The notes under the pieces: generated by a model
The model's database searches: none
What the model was told of the DNA's origin: nothing
Seen by the model: the letters and a program-made list of their open reading frames with translations, nothing else
NCBI GenBank assembly: GCA_943325595.2
Contig: CALPQA020000172.1
Coordinates: 1-5,389, forward strand
Reading direction: 5' to 3'
From: Auritidibacter sp. Marseille-P8566
GTDB lineage: Bacteria; Bacteroidota; Bacteroidia; Flavobacteriales; Flavobacteriaceae
DNA length: 5,389 nt
Program-made: the position numbers and the translations under genes
In this document: piece by piece, positions 1-5,223 of the stretch
Numbering within the stretch: the stretch's first letter is position 1
How the letters are laid out: each line of letters starts with the position of its first letter

Positions 1-1496
1 GATACCGTAGCGTTTAATTTCTTAGTGAAATTGATATTGTTATAACCATAAACGCGCAATAACTCTTCAATTACATCAATTTCCCTTTGAACATCCACAC
101 GGTAAGCAGGAATCACAAGTCCTAAACTTGAATCTGAAACACTAGTTACTTTGATGTCTAATGAAACAAGGAGTCTCTTAATAGTTTCTTTAGGAATTTC
201 TTGACCTATAATTTTCGATACATTATTATAGTTTAATACCACCGAAAAATCTTCAATTTTCTTCTGATAAACGTCGATAATATCTGATGTTATTTCGCCA
301 CCCGCCACTTCTTGAATTAAAATTGCAGCTCTTTTCAAAGCATATTCTGTTATGATAGGATCAATTCCTCTTTCGAATCTAAAAGAAGCATCGGTACTTA
401 GTGTATGTCTTTTGGCTGTTTTACGAACCGATACAGGATTGAAATAAGCACTTTCTAAGAAGATTGCATTGGTATTTTCTGAAACACCTGAATTTTGTCC
501 TCCAAAAACTCCTGCGATACAAAGTGGTCCTTTTTCGTCACAAATCATCAAATCTTCTTCGTGTAAACTTCTTTCAACACCATCTAAGGTTGTGAATTTA
601 GTTCCTGAAGCAACTGTTTTTACAATTATTTTGCCATTAATTTTTGCTGAATCAAAAGCGTGTAACGGTTGTCCTAATTCGTGTAGCACATAATTGGTAA
701 CGTCTACAATATTATTTTTTGGAGTTAATCCAATGGCTTTCAATCTGTTTTTTAACCATTTAGGTGATGGTTTTACTGTTATTCCAGAAATGGTAACGCC
801 ACAATATCTTGGTGCTAATTTTGTATCTTCAACCTTAACATCAATTTTAAGGGTTCTTTTTTCTACTTTAAATTTGTTTACCGATGGGGTAATTAATTCT
901 GAATGGCTTCCGCTTTTTTGAATTAATCCAGCGCGTAAATCTCTTGCAACTCCCCAGTGGCTCATTGCATCTGCACGGTTTGGTGTTAATCCAATTTCGA
1001 AAACTTCGTCTGTTTCTATATTGAATACCTTTGAAGCTGGTGTTCCAGGAACTAATTTTTCGTCAAGAATCATAATGCCTTCGTGACTGTCGCCAAGACC
1101 TAATTCATCTTCAGCGCAAATCATTCCGTGACTTTCTTCACCTCTAATTTTACCTTTTTTGATTTCAAAGGCAGCACCCTCTTTATCGTATAATTTAGTT
1201 CCAATAGTAGCAACAGGTACTTTTTGTCCCGCAGCAACATTTGAAGCACCACAAACAATCTGAATTGGTGTTCCTGTGCCAATATCTACAGTAGTAACCT
1301 TCAATTTATCGGCATTTGTATGTTGAACACAAGTCAAAACATGACCAATTACAACGCCTTCTAAACCACCTTTTAAACTTTCAAACTTTTCAACACCTTC
1401 TACTTCCAATCCTAAATCGGTTAGTATCGCTGCAGTATCTTCTGATGTTAAATCGGTTTTGATGAATTGTTTTAACCAGTTGTATGATATTTTCAT
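1..1496 (-). CDS. pheT: Phenylalanine--tRNA ligase beta subunit (N-terminal part, runs off left edge)
   Basis: PheT is the beta chain of the cytoplasmic alpha2-beta2 phenylalanyl-tRNA synthetase, which charges tRNA-Phe; the beta chain binds tRNA and edits mischarged Tyr-tRNA. I translated the minus strand from the ATG at 1496-1494. The frame stays open to the window edge, giving about 498 residues of a protein that is usually about 800. It begins MKISYNWLKQFI. An EMAP-II-like tRNA-binding OB domain spans roughly residues 43-150 (GHVLTCVQHTNADKLKV, then IVCGASNV). The family signature EIGLTPNRADAMSHWG lies near residues 166-181. The B3/B4 editing domain covers about 215-390 (CIAGVFGGQNSGV, RFERGIDP). 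The B5 domain begins near 413 and ends in the typical REIDVIEELLRVYGY stretch near 472-486. The alpha-binding core and the C-terminal anticodon-binding domain are missing only because the window ends. The gene is divergent from the aldehyde dehydrogenase gene. pheS is not in the window. No frameshift or internal stop was seen. Confidence 0.97.
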   Translation of the reverse strand, partial: MKISYNWLKQFIKTDLTSEDTAAILTDLGLEVEGVEKFESLKGGLEGVVIGHVLTCVQHTNADKLKVTTVDIGTGTPIQIVCGASNVAAGQKVPVATIGTKLYDKEGAAFEIKKGKIRGEESHGMICAEDELGLGDSHEGIMILDEKLVPGTPASKVFNIETDEVFEIGLTPNRADAMSHWGVARDLRAGLIQKSGSHSELITPSVNKFKVEKRTLKIDVKVEDTKLAPRYCGVTISGITVKPSPKWLKNRLKAIGLTPKNNIVDVTNYVLHELGQPLHAFDSAKINGKIIVKTVASGTKFTTLDGVERSLHEEDLMICDEKGPLCIAGVFGGQNSGVSENTNAIFLESAYFNPVSVRKTAKRHTLSTDASFRFERGIDPIITEYALKRAAILIQEVAGGEITSDIIDVYQKKIEDFSVVLNYNNVSKIIGQEIPKETIKRLLVSLDIKVTSVSDSSLGLVIPAYRVDVQREIDVIEELLRVYGYNNINFTKKLNATV

Positions 1497-1517
1497 TTGT
1501 AAATTTTAATAAGAATG

Positions 1518-1552
1518 CAAATATAAGGATTGCTACTTGTAGTAAGAAACAA
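1518..1552 (-). promoter_or_regulatory. Putative pheT promoter
   Basis: On the minus strand TATATTTG (1525-1518) matches the Bacteroidota -7 element TAnnTTTG exactly. A TTG at 1552-1550 lies 24 bp upstream, slightly longer than the usual 17-23 bp spacing. Transcription would start near 1511-1513, leaving a leader of about 15 nt before the pheT ATG at 1496. The -7 match is direct; the -33 assignment is weaker. Confidence 0.45.
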
Positions 1553-1680
1553 TTTTTTTGCTTTTTTCATATAAAAACAACTTAGGCTCATAAGTTTATA
1601 AAATAAGAATTTGATAATTTAACGTTATGTTACATGTGAAATACTTAATAAATAAAGGTTAAAAAAACATATATGTAAAT

Positions 1681-1710
1681 TTTGTGCTACAAGTTGAACG
1701 ATTTGTGCTA
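1681..1710 (+). promoter_or_regulatory. Tandem operator-like direct repeats, TTTGTGCTA x2, 21-bp period
   Basis: The 9-mer TTTGTGCTA occurs at 1681-1689 and again at 1702-1710, exactly 21 bp apart. Each copy is followed at nearly the same distance by GTTGA (1693-1697 and 1715-1719, offset by one base). Two helical turns between same-orientation half-sites, next to the promoter's upstream element, is the arrangement expected for an AraC/XylS-type activator. An AraC-family gene lies in the same neighbourhood at 3928-4851. The repeats are seen directly; binding by that protein is inference. Confidence 0.5.
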
Positions 1711-1739
1711 TTTTGTTGACATGTAGGAAACTACATTTG
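1711..1739 (+). promoter_or_regulatory. Putative promoter of the aldehyde dehydrogenase gene
   Basis: TACATTTG at 1732-1739 matches the Bacteroidota -7 element TAnnTTTG exactly. The upstream element could be TTTTG at 1711-1715, 16 bp away, with a TTG at 1716-1718 that is only 13 bp away. The short or weak upstream spacing suits a promoter that needs an activator, and the 21-bp repeats end immediately upstream at 1710. Transcription would start around 1743-1747, giving a leader of about 15-20 nt that has no Shine-Dalgarno sequence but is A-rich. Confidence 0.5.
1721..1736. promoter_or_regulatory. Perfect palindrome ATGTAG-GAAA-CTACAT over the -7 box
   Basis: Two perfect 6-base inverted arms (1721-1726 and 1731-1736) flank GAAA. 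The right arm covers the first five bases of the predicted -7 element, so a dimeric protein bound here would block RNA polymerase. The position suggests a repressor operator, but a 6-bp palindrome can arise by chance in AT-rich DNA. It would lie upstream of the predicted transcript, so an RNA hairpin is less likely. Confidence 0.3.
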
Positions 1740-1761
1740 GTAAAATTAAAATCACATTATT

Positions 1762-3267
1762 ATGAGTAACATAGCACAAAGACCTGAATTTAAGGCAAAA
1801 TACGATAATTATATAGGTGGAAAATTTGTTGCACCAATCGGTGGACAATATTTTGACGTAGTTTCTCCAATTGATGGAAAAGTATTCACAAGAGCGGCAC
1901 ATTCAACGAAAGTTGATATCGATTTTGCTGTTGATACAGCATATGAAGCTTTTCAAACGTGGGGAAAAACATCATCAACAGAGCGTAGTAATTTATTGAA
2001 CAAAATTGCTCAAGTTATTGAAGACAATTTAGAATACATTGCCACCGTTGAAACTATTGATAATGGAAAAGCGATTCGCGAAACTTTAGCAGCAGATATT
2101 CCTTTGGCAATTGACCATTTCAGGTATTTTGCAAGTGTAATTCGTGCCGAAGAAAGTTCCATTACGGAACTAGACGACCAAACCGTTTCTATAGCCTTAA
2201 GTGAACCATTGGGAGTTATTGCTCAAATTATTCCTTGGAATTTCCCAATCTTAATGGCAGTTTGGAAACTAGCTCCAGCACTTGCCGCAGGAAATACAGT
2301 CGTTTTGAAACCAGCAGAAAGTACTCCAATTTCTATCTTAGTATTGATGGAATTAATCGGAGATATTCTTCCTCCAGGAGTTGTAAATATCGTGAACGGA
2401 TTTGGTGCTGAACTAGGAAGAGCGTTGGTAACTAACAAAAAAGTATCCAAAGCTGCATTTACAGGTTCTACACCTACAGGGCGTTTGGTAATGCAATATG
2501 CTACTGAAAATATTATTCCTGTAACTTTAGAATTAGGAGGTAAATCTCCAAATATTTTCATGAAATCGGTTGGTGATGCTGACGATGATTTCTTTGATAA
2601 AGCCATTGAAGGTGCCGTTTTATTTGCTTTAAATCAAGGTGAAGTGTGTACTTGTCCTTCTCGATTATTGGTTCATGAAGATATTTATGATAAATTCATT
2701 GCTAAAGTTATCGAAAGAACAGCGGCTATCAAAATGGGAAATCCATTGGACAGAACAACCATGATGGGAGCGCAAACTTCTTTGGTTCAAAAAGAAAAAA
2801 TTCTTTCTTATATCAAATTAGGAAAAGAAGAAGGTGCCGAAGTGCTAATTGGAGGTGAAGAAAACCACCAAGATGGAGATCTTGCAGGAGGTTATTACAT
2901 CAAACCAACGCTTTTCAAAGGAAATAATAAAATGCGTATTTTTCAAGAAGAAATTTTCGGACCTGTATTGGCTGTAACCACTTTCAAAACTACCGAAGAG
3001 GCTATTGCTATTGCAAATGATACAATGTATGGTTTGGGAGCGGGAGTTTGGACTCGTGATGCACACGAAATTTATCAAATTCCTAGAGCGATTCAAGCGG
3101 GTCGTGTTTGGATTAACCAATACCATTCTTACCCAGCAGGCGCTCCTTTTGGAGGATACAAACAATCAGGAATTGGTCGTGAAAACCATAAAATGATGTT
3201 GGGTCATTACCGTCAAACAAAAAACATGTTGATTTCTTACGACAAAAAGAAATTAGGTTTCTTTTAG
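1762..3267 (+). CDS. NAD(P)-dependent aldehyde dehydrogenase, AldB/ExaC/AcoD (acetaldehyde dehydrogenase) type
   Basis: This cytoplasmic enzyme of the ALDH superfamily oxidises an aldehyde to the carboxylic acid with NAD(P)+. The protein has 501 residues, close to the 500-512 typical of AldB/ExaC/AcoD. Cofactor-fold motifs in order are PWNFP at 158-162 (catalytic Asn160), KPAE at 183-186 (Lys183) and GSTPTG at 235-240. The general base is Glu257 in LELGGKSP. The nucleophile is Cys296 in [11 protein letters not shown], which aligns with the central Cys of the ALDH2 NQGQCCC motif. Glu397 is in EEIFGP, and [13 protein letters not shown] lies at 462-474. The C-terminus, [17 protein letters not shown], is typical of the acetaldehyde dehydrogenase branch that uses small aliphatic aldehydes. 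All key catalytic residues are present. The ATG at 1762 fits the family N-terminus and sits about 15-20 nt after the predicted transcription start. The DUF779 gene downstream and the nearby AraC gene are recurrent neighbours of this enzyme type. The substrate itself (acetaldehyde, or another short aldehyde) is inferred. Confidence 0.95.
   Translation: MSNIAQRPEFKAKYDNYIGGKFVAPIGGQYFDVVSPIDGKVFTRAAHSTKVDIDFAVDTAYEAFQTWGKTSSTERSNLLNKIAQVIEDNLEYIATVETIDNGKAIRETLAADIPLAIDHFRYFASVIRAEESSITELDDQTVSIALSEPLGVIAQIIPWNFPILMAVWKLAPALAAGNTVVLKPAESTPISILVLMELIGDILPPGVVNIVNGFGAELGRALVTNKKVSKAAFTGSTPTGRLVMQYATENIIPVTLELGGKSPNIFMKSVGDADDDFFDKAIEGAVLFALNQGEVCTCPSRLLVHEDIYDKFIAKVIERTAAIKMGNPLDRTTMMGAQTSLVQKEKILSYIKLGKEEGAEVLIGGEENHQDGDLAGGYYIKPTLFKGNNKMRIFQEEIFGPVLAVTTFKTTEEAIAIANDTMYGLGAGVWTRDAHEIYQIPRAIQAGRVWINQYHSYPAGAPFGGYKQSGIGRENHKMMLGHYRQTKNMLISYDKKKLGFF
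1772..1780 (-). promoter_or_regulatory. Inverted copy of the TTTGTGCTA motif inside the dehydrogenase start
   Basis: The reverse complement TAGCACAAA lies in codons 4-7 of the aldehyde dehydrogenase gene (encoding IAQ). It is a perfect 9-base match to the two upstream copies, in opposite orientation. It could be a downstream operator for looping or repression, or a coincidence imposed by the amino-acid sequence. One chance 9-mer match in a window this size is not very unlikely. Confidence 0.2.
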
Positions 3268-3293
3268 AAAATAGTAAAATAAAAAGTAACTTT

Positions 3294-3325
3294 AAACCTG
3301 GCAGATTCTATGATTTGTCGGGTTT
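3294..3325 (+). terminator. Terminator-like hairpin after the aldehyde dehydrogenase gene
   Basis: AAACCTGGCA (3294-3303) pairs with TGTCGGGTTT (3316-3325) as a 10-bp stem with two G-U wobbles. The loop is 12 nt, and its ends can add up to three more pairs (one of them G-U). The following sequence, TTATTGGTTT, is only moderately T-rich. The hairpin starts 26 nt after the stop codon, which is ordinary for a terminator. If it works, the DUF779 gene downstream needs its own promoter or relies on read-through. Confidence 0.5.
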
Positions 3326-3400
3326 TATTGGTTTCAAAACATAGTTTAAAAAGATGCACTTTTACTACGTCTCGTTTAAGCATCTAAAAATATTTTTTTT

Positions 3401-3450
3401 GCCACAGATTCACAGATTTTTAAATCATTTTTGATCTGTGAATCTGTGGC
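3401..3450. repeat. REP-like palindromic repeat with perfect 17-bp arms
   Basis: GCCACAGATTCACAGAT (3401-3417) is followed after 16 nt by its exact reverse complement (3434-3450). Each arm is internally repetitive: CACAGATT occurs twice, 8 bp apart. The element is preceded by a T8 run and followed by TAATTTTT, so it could also act as a bidirectional terminator. From memory, related GCCACAGATT-type palindromes recur between genes in Bacteroidota genomes. Copy number here cannot be judged from one window. Confidence 0.75.
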
Positions 3451-3551
3451 TAATTTTTACCGATTAGCAATTTAACTTTACAAATTTTTAGACTACCAAC
3501 GAAACATTAGGGCTTCAAGTCCATAGCGATTTATTTTAAATACAAAAACAG

Positions 3552-3926
3552 ATGATAAAAAGAATTGACGCTACAGAAAAAGCAATAGAATTAATAAAGA
3601 TTTTGCAAGAAAAACACGGAGATTTGATGTTTTATCAAGCGGGTGGATGTTGCGAAGGAACGCAGCCACAGTGTTTTGAAAAAGGAGGATTCTACCAGCG
3701 GTTGGGCGATGTTTGCATTGGCACAATTGAAAACACAGAATTTTGGGTCGATAAAGATTTATTCGAATATTGGAAGCATGCCCATTTTACTTTGGATGTA
3801 TTGGATGCCTTTGGAGTAGGGGGATTTTCGTTAGAAACGCCTTTAAAAAAGACATTCCGAATTGAATATAGAATTTTTACGCCCGAGGAAGAATTGGATT
3901 TAACACCATTAACCTTTATCGAATAA
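3552..3926 (+). CDS. DUF779 family protein associated with aldehyde dehydrogenase
   Basis: This is a small protein of 124 residues, matching the usual DUF779 length. Its biochemical role is not established as far as I know. The family signature HGDLMFYQAGGCCEGTQPQC covers residues 22-41, giving Cys33, Cys34 and Cys41; Cys55 follows in GDVCIGTI. A FWVDKDLFEYW-type stretch lies at about 64-74, then His76/His78, GVGGFSLETPL at 88-98 and FRIEYRIFTPEEE at 102-114. It has no signal peptide or membrane segment, so it should be cytoplasmic. DUF779 genes frequently sit beside aldehyde dehydrogenase genes of the ExaC/AcoD kind, as here, 284 bp after the dehydrogenase stop. That supports a role linked to aldehyde oxidation, perhaps as an accessory or metal-binding protein (inference). 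No clear TAnnTTTG promoter was found just upstream. The ATG at 3552 gives the expected N-terminus; there is no Shine-Dalgarno sequence. The stop codon is one base from the stop of the convergent araC-type gene. Confidence 0.9.
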   Translation: MIKRIDATEKAIELIKILQEKHGDLMFYQAGGCCEGTQPQCFEKGGFYQRLGDVCIGTIENTEFWVDKDLFEYWKHAHFTLDVLDAFGVGGFSLETPLKKTFRIEYRIFTPEEELDLTPLTFIE

Positions 3927-3927
3927 C

Positions 3928-4851
3928 CTAGTTTACATACAACAATTGGTATTGTTTGGGTGTAATTCCTTCGTGCTTTTTGAACAACCGAATAAAGTAA
4001 TTGCTGTCTTCAAATCCAGACAAATAACACACTTCGTTAATTTGGATTTTTGGATTTTTCAGGAGTTGTTTGGCACATTTTAGTTTCTCATTTATTACAA
4101 ATTCTATTGGGCTCATACCCAATTCTTTTTTGAAAAACCGATAAAAAGAAGTCGTGCTCATACATGCTTTTTCGCTCAAATGTTTCATGCTGATATTTTC
4201 CTTCAAATTCAGTCTTATGAACTCAATAACGGGTGTAATTGGATTGTTTGGATCCGAAAAACTTCCATCATCGATAGCTTTTGCGGTTTGGGTTTGTATG
4301 ATCCGAATGAGTAATTCCTGTAAGGTTAAATCGGCCAAAGCATCTTTTGTAATCGAAGTGCTCATGCATTCTTTTATCAATTTATTGATGGTAGATGCCA
4401 ATTCTACATTATTATAAAAATAGTAATTCTTATAGTTCAACTGCCAAAAGTGCTTGTTTCCTTCTTTTGGATAGCGCTCGTTTAGAAAGTGAAGTGTGTC
4501 GTTAATTTTTGTTTGCTCAATTGCCAATGCCAAACATTGTGTAGGATTATTGAAAGTAGCTTCGGGAAAATCGATTTTCATTTCTACATTCGAAGGAATA
4601 ACGACGGTTTCGCCAGGCAAATATTCAAAACTAGGATCGTCAAAAAGATGCATTACTTTTTTACCTCTAAGCATGCTGGTAACCACCAAATCATTGAATT
4701 TTAGCGGAACCAATTGCGATGATTCGTACGTTTCAAAAAGATTTAATTCGCAGTGATTCAAGGAATAAACCGTTCTGTTTTCAACCAAAGTTTTCAATGA
4801 CTTTTCTTTCGATAGATTGGGAGGGTGTATTAAAGCACGATTGAGATTCAT
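3928..4851 (-). CDS. AraC-family transcriptional regulator (AraC_N-type sensor domain plus AraC HTH)
   Basis: The protein has 307 residues. The N-terminal ~190 residues look like the cupin-like sensor domain of the AraC_N type (FNDLVVTSMLRGKKVMHL at 52-69, then LPGETVVIPSNVEMKIDFPEA at 78-98). The C-terminal ~100 residues form the AraC/XylS DNA-binding domain. Its first helix-turn-helix is near 222-242 (MKHLSEKACMSTTSFYRFFKK). The second is near 271-292 (INEVCYLSGFEDSNYFIRLF), followed by the signature GITPKQYQ at 295-302. It is most likely a ligand-responsive activator acting as a dimer on tandem half-sites. The aldehyde dehydrogenase gene is the obvious target because of gene proximity and the 21-bp-spaced repeats at its promoter. 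A related motif upstream of its own predicted promoter suggests autoregulation. The ligand is unknown; an aldehyde or alcohol is a guess from context. The gene converges on the DUF779 gene with a single base between stop codons, so neither has a private terminator there. The ATG at 4851-4849 gives a full-length protein. Confidence 0.93.
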   Translation of the reverse strand: MNLNRALIHPPNLSKEKSLKTLVENRTVYSLNHCELNLFETYESSQLVPLKFNDLVVTSMLRGKKVMHLFDDPSFEYLPGETVVIPSNVEMKIDFPEATFNNPTQCLALAIEQTKINDTLHFLNERYPKEGNKHFWQLNYKNYYFYNNVELASTINKLIKECMSTSITKDALADLTLQELLIRIIQTQTAKAIDDGSFSDPNNPITPVIEFIRLNLKENISMKHLSEKACMSTTSFYRFFKKELGMSPIEFVINEKLKCAKQLLKNPKIQINEVCYLSGFEDSNYFIRLFKKHEGITPKQYQLLYVN

Positions 4852-4927
4852 AGTTAAAACCTTTAATTGAAAGTTTAAATTTAATGAAAATTATAGGATA
4901 AAAACGACTCCGAGCTAAAATAATTTT

Positions 4928-4955
4928 AAAAACTATGTTTCGTGTTTTCTAACAA
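4928..4955 (-). promoter_or_regulatory. Putative promoter of the AraC-family regulator gene
   Basis: On the minus strand TAGTTTTT (4935-4928) matches TAnnTTTG at seven of eight positions. A TTG at 4955-4953 lies exactly 17 bp upstream, within the usual range. Transcription would start near 4921, with a leader of about 70 nt. A competing candidate is TATAATTTTC around 4884-4893, also on the minus strand, which lacks a TTG at the right distance. Confidence 0.35.
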
Positions 4956-4962
4956 CATTTTA

Positions 4963-4970
4963 TTGTGCTA
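4963..4970 (+). promoter_or_regulatory. TTGTGCTA motif upstream of the araC-type promoter
   Basis: TTGTGCTA repeats eight of the nine bases of the tandem motif found upstream of the aldehyde dehydrogenase gene. It lies 7 bp upstream of the predicted -33 TTG of the araC-type promoter, in reverse orientation relative to that gene. No second clear half-site 21 bp away was found; the sequence near 4938-4946 is only a weak match. An autoregulatory site is possible but unproven. Confidence 0.3.
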
Positions 4971-4982
4971 GTTAGGTCTTTT

Positions 4983-5002
4983 CAGTTGCTGAATTTCAAC
5001 TG
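4983..5002. repeat. Short inverted repeat CAGTTG / CAACTG
   Basis: CAGTTG (4983-4988) and CAACTG (4997-5002) flank the 8-nt loop CTGAATTT. It opens the palindrome island and shares the CTGAA core with the next hairpins. On its own it is a weak element. Confidence 0.4.
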
Positions 5003-5017
5003 CAAATTTTGTTCATT

Positions 5018-5104
5018 TGAATTTATTTCAGGTGTTTTTAGATGCTGAAACAAGTTCAGCAAGACAAAAACTCTTTATGCTTTGTCAATCTGAATTTATT
5101 TCAG
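5018..5104 (+). repeat. Direct repeat TGAATTTATTTCAG, two copies 73 bp apart
   Basis: The 14-mer TGAATTTATTTCAG is present at 5018-5031 and 5091-5104. Each copy is itself a small dyad (TGAA / TTCA around TTTAT). The second copy is embedded in a longer 8-bp-arm hairpin, while the first has lost the outer pairs. This looks like an old duplication of a repetitive palindrome unit. Confidence 0.6.
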
Positions 5105-5107
5105 ATT
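5043..5107. repeat. Three back-to-back hairpins
   Basis: Three inverted repeats follow each other with at most one base between them. The first is TGCTGAA / TTCAGCA (5043-5049, 5055-5061; loop ACAAG). The second is GACAAA / TTTGTC (5063-5068, 5081-5086; 12-nt loop). The third is AATCTGAA / TTCAGATT (5087-5094, 5100-5107; loop TTTAT). All arms are perfect. The TGCTGAAACAAGTTCAGCA unit resembles dispersed intergenic palindromes that I recall from Bacteroidota genomes. A structured RNA is an alternative reading. Confidence 0.65.
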
Positions 5108-5164
5108 CTAAATGTTTACTAGTTTCTTGGGCAATTAGTTGTCGCATCCGTAATTGTGTTAGAA

Positions 5165-5192
5165 TGTCATTGCGAGGAACGTGGCAATCTCA
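5165..5192. repeat. Dispersed palindromic repeat of the ATTGCGAGGAACG type
   Basis: The segment contains ATTGCGAGGAACG followed by TGGCAATCTCA, with ATTGC (5169-5173) and GCAAT (5184-5188) as inverted ends. I recognise this as a member of a widely dispersed intergenic repeat type (TCATTGCGAGGAACG...GCAATCTC) seen in many bacterial genomes. The recognition is from memory, not from a search. Confidence 0.6.
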
Positions 5193-5223
5193 GCATGCAA
5201 TTCACTATTATTTCATTTCTTTC

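Noticed and set aside
684..690. TAGCACA, a partial match to the TTTGTGCTA motif
   Set aside because: It matches only seven bases, lies deep in pheT, and its next base breaks the motif; chance is the best explanation.
469..921. Two adjacent plus-strand open frames of 74 and 75 codons
   Set aside because: They lie opposite the well-supported pheT reading frame and show no recognisable protein features.
1579..1596. Hairpin AACTTA / TAAGTT between pheT and the dehydrogenase gene
   Set aside because: A 6-bp, mostly AT stem in very AT-rich DNA with no adjacent T run or promoter element is not convincing as a terminator or operator.
1708..1902. Minus-strand open frame of 64 codons across the dehydrogenase promoter and start
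   Set aside because: It overlaps the promoter and the dehydrogenase N-terminus; its translation resembles nothing known and it has no promoter of its own.
2223..3196. Open frames of 63-127 codons in other frames inside the dehydrogenase gene
   Set aside because: They are shadows of a conserved gene; their translations are anti-frame or off-frame versions of ALDH motifs.
4154..4756. Plus-strand open frames of 71-87 codons opposite the AraC-type gene
   Set aside because: They are antisense to a clear AraC-family reading frame and have no independent support.
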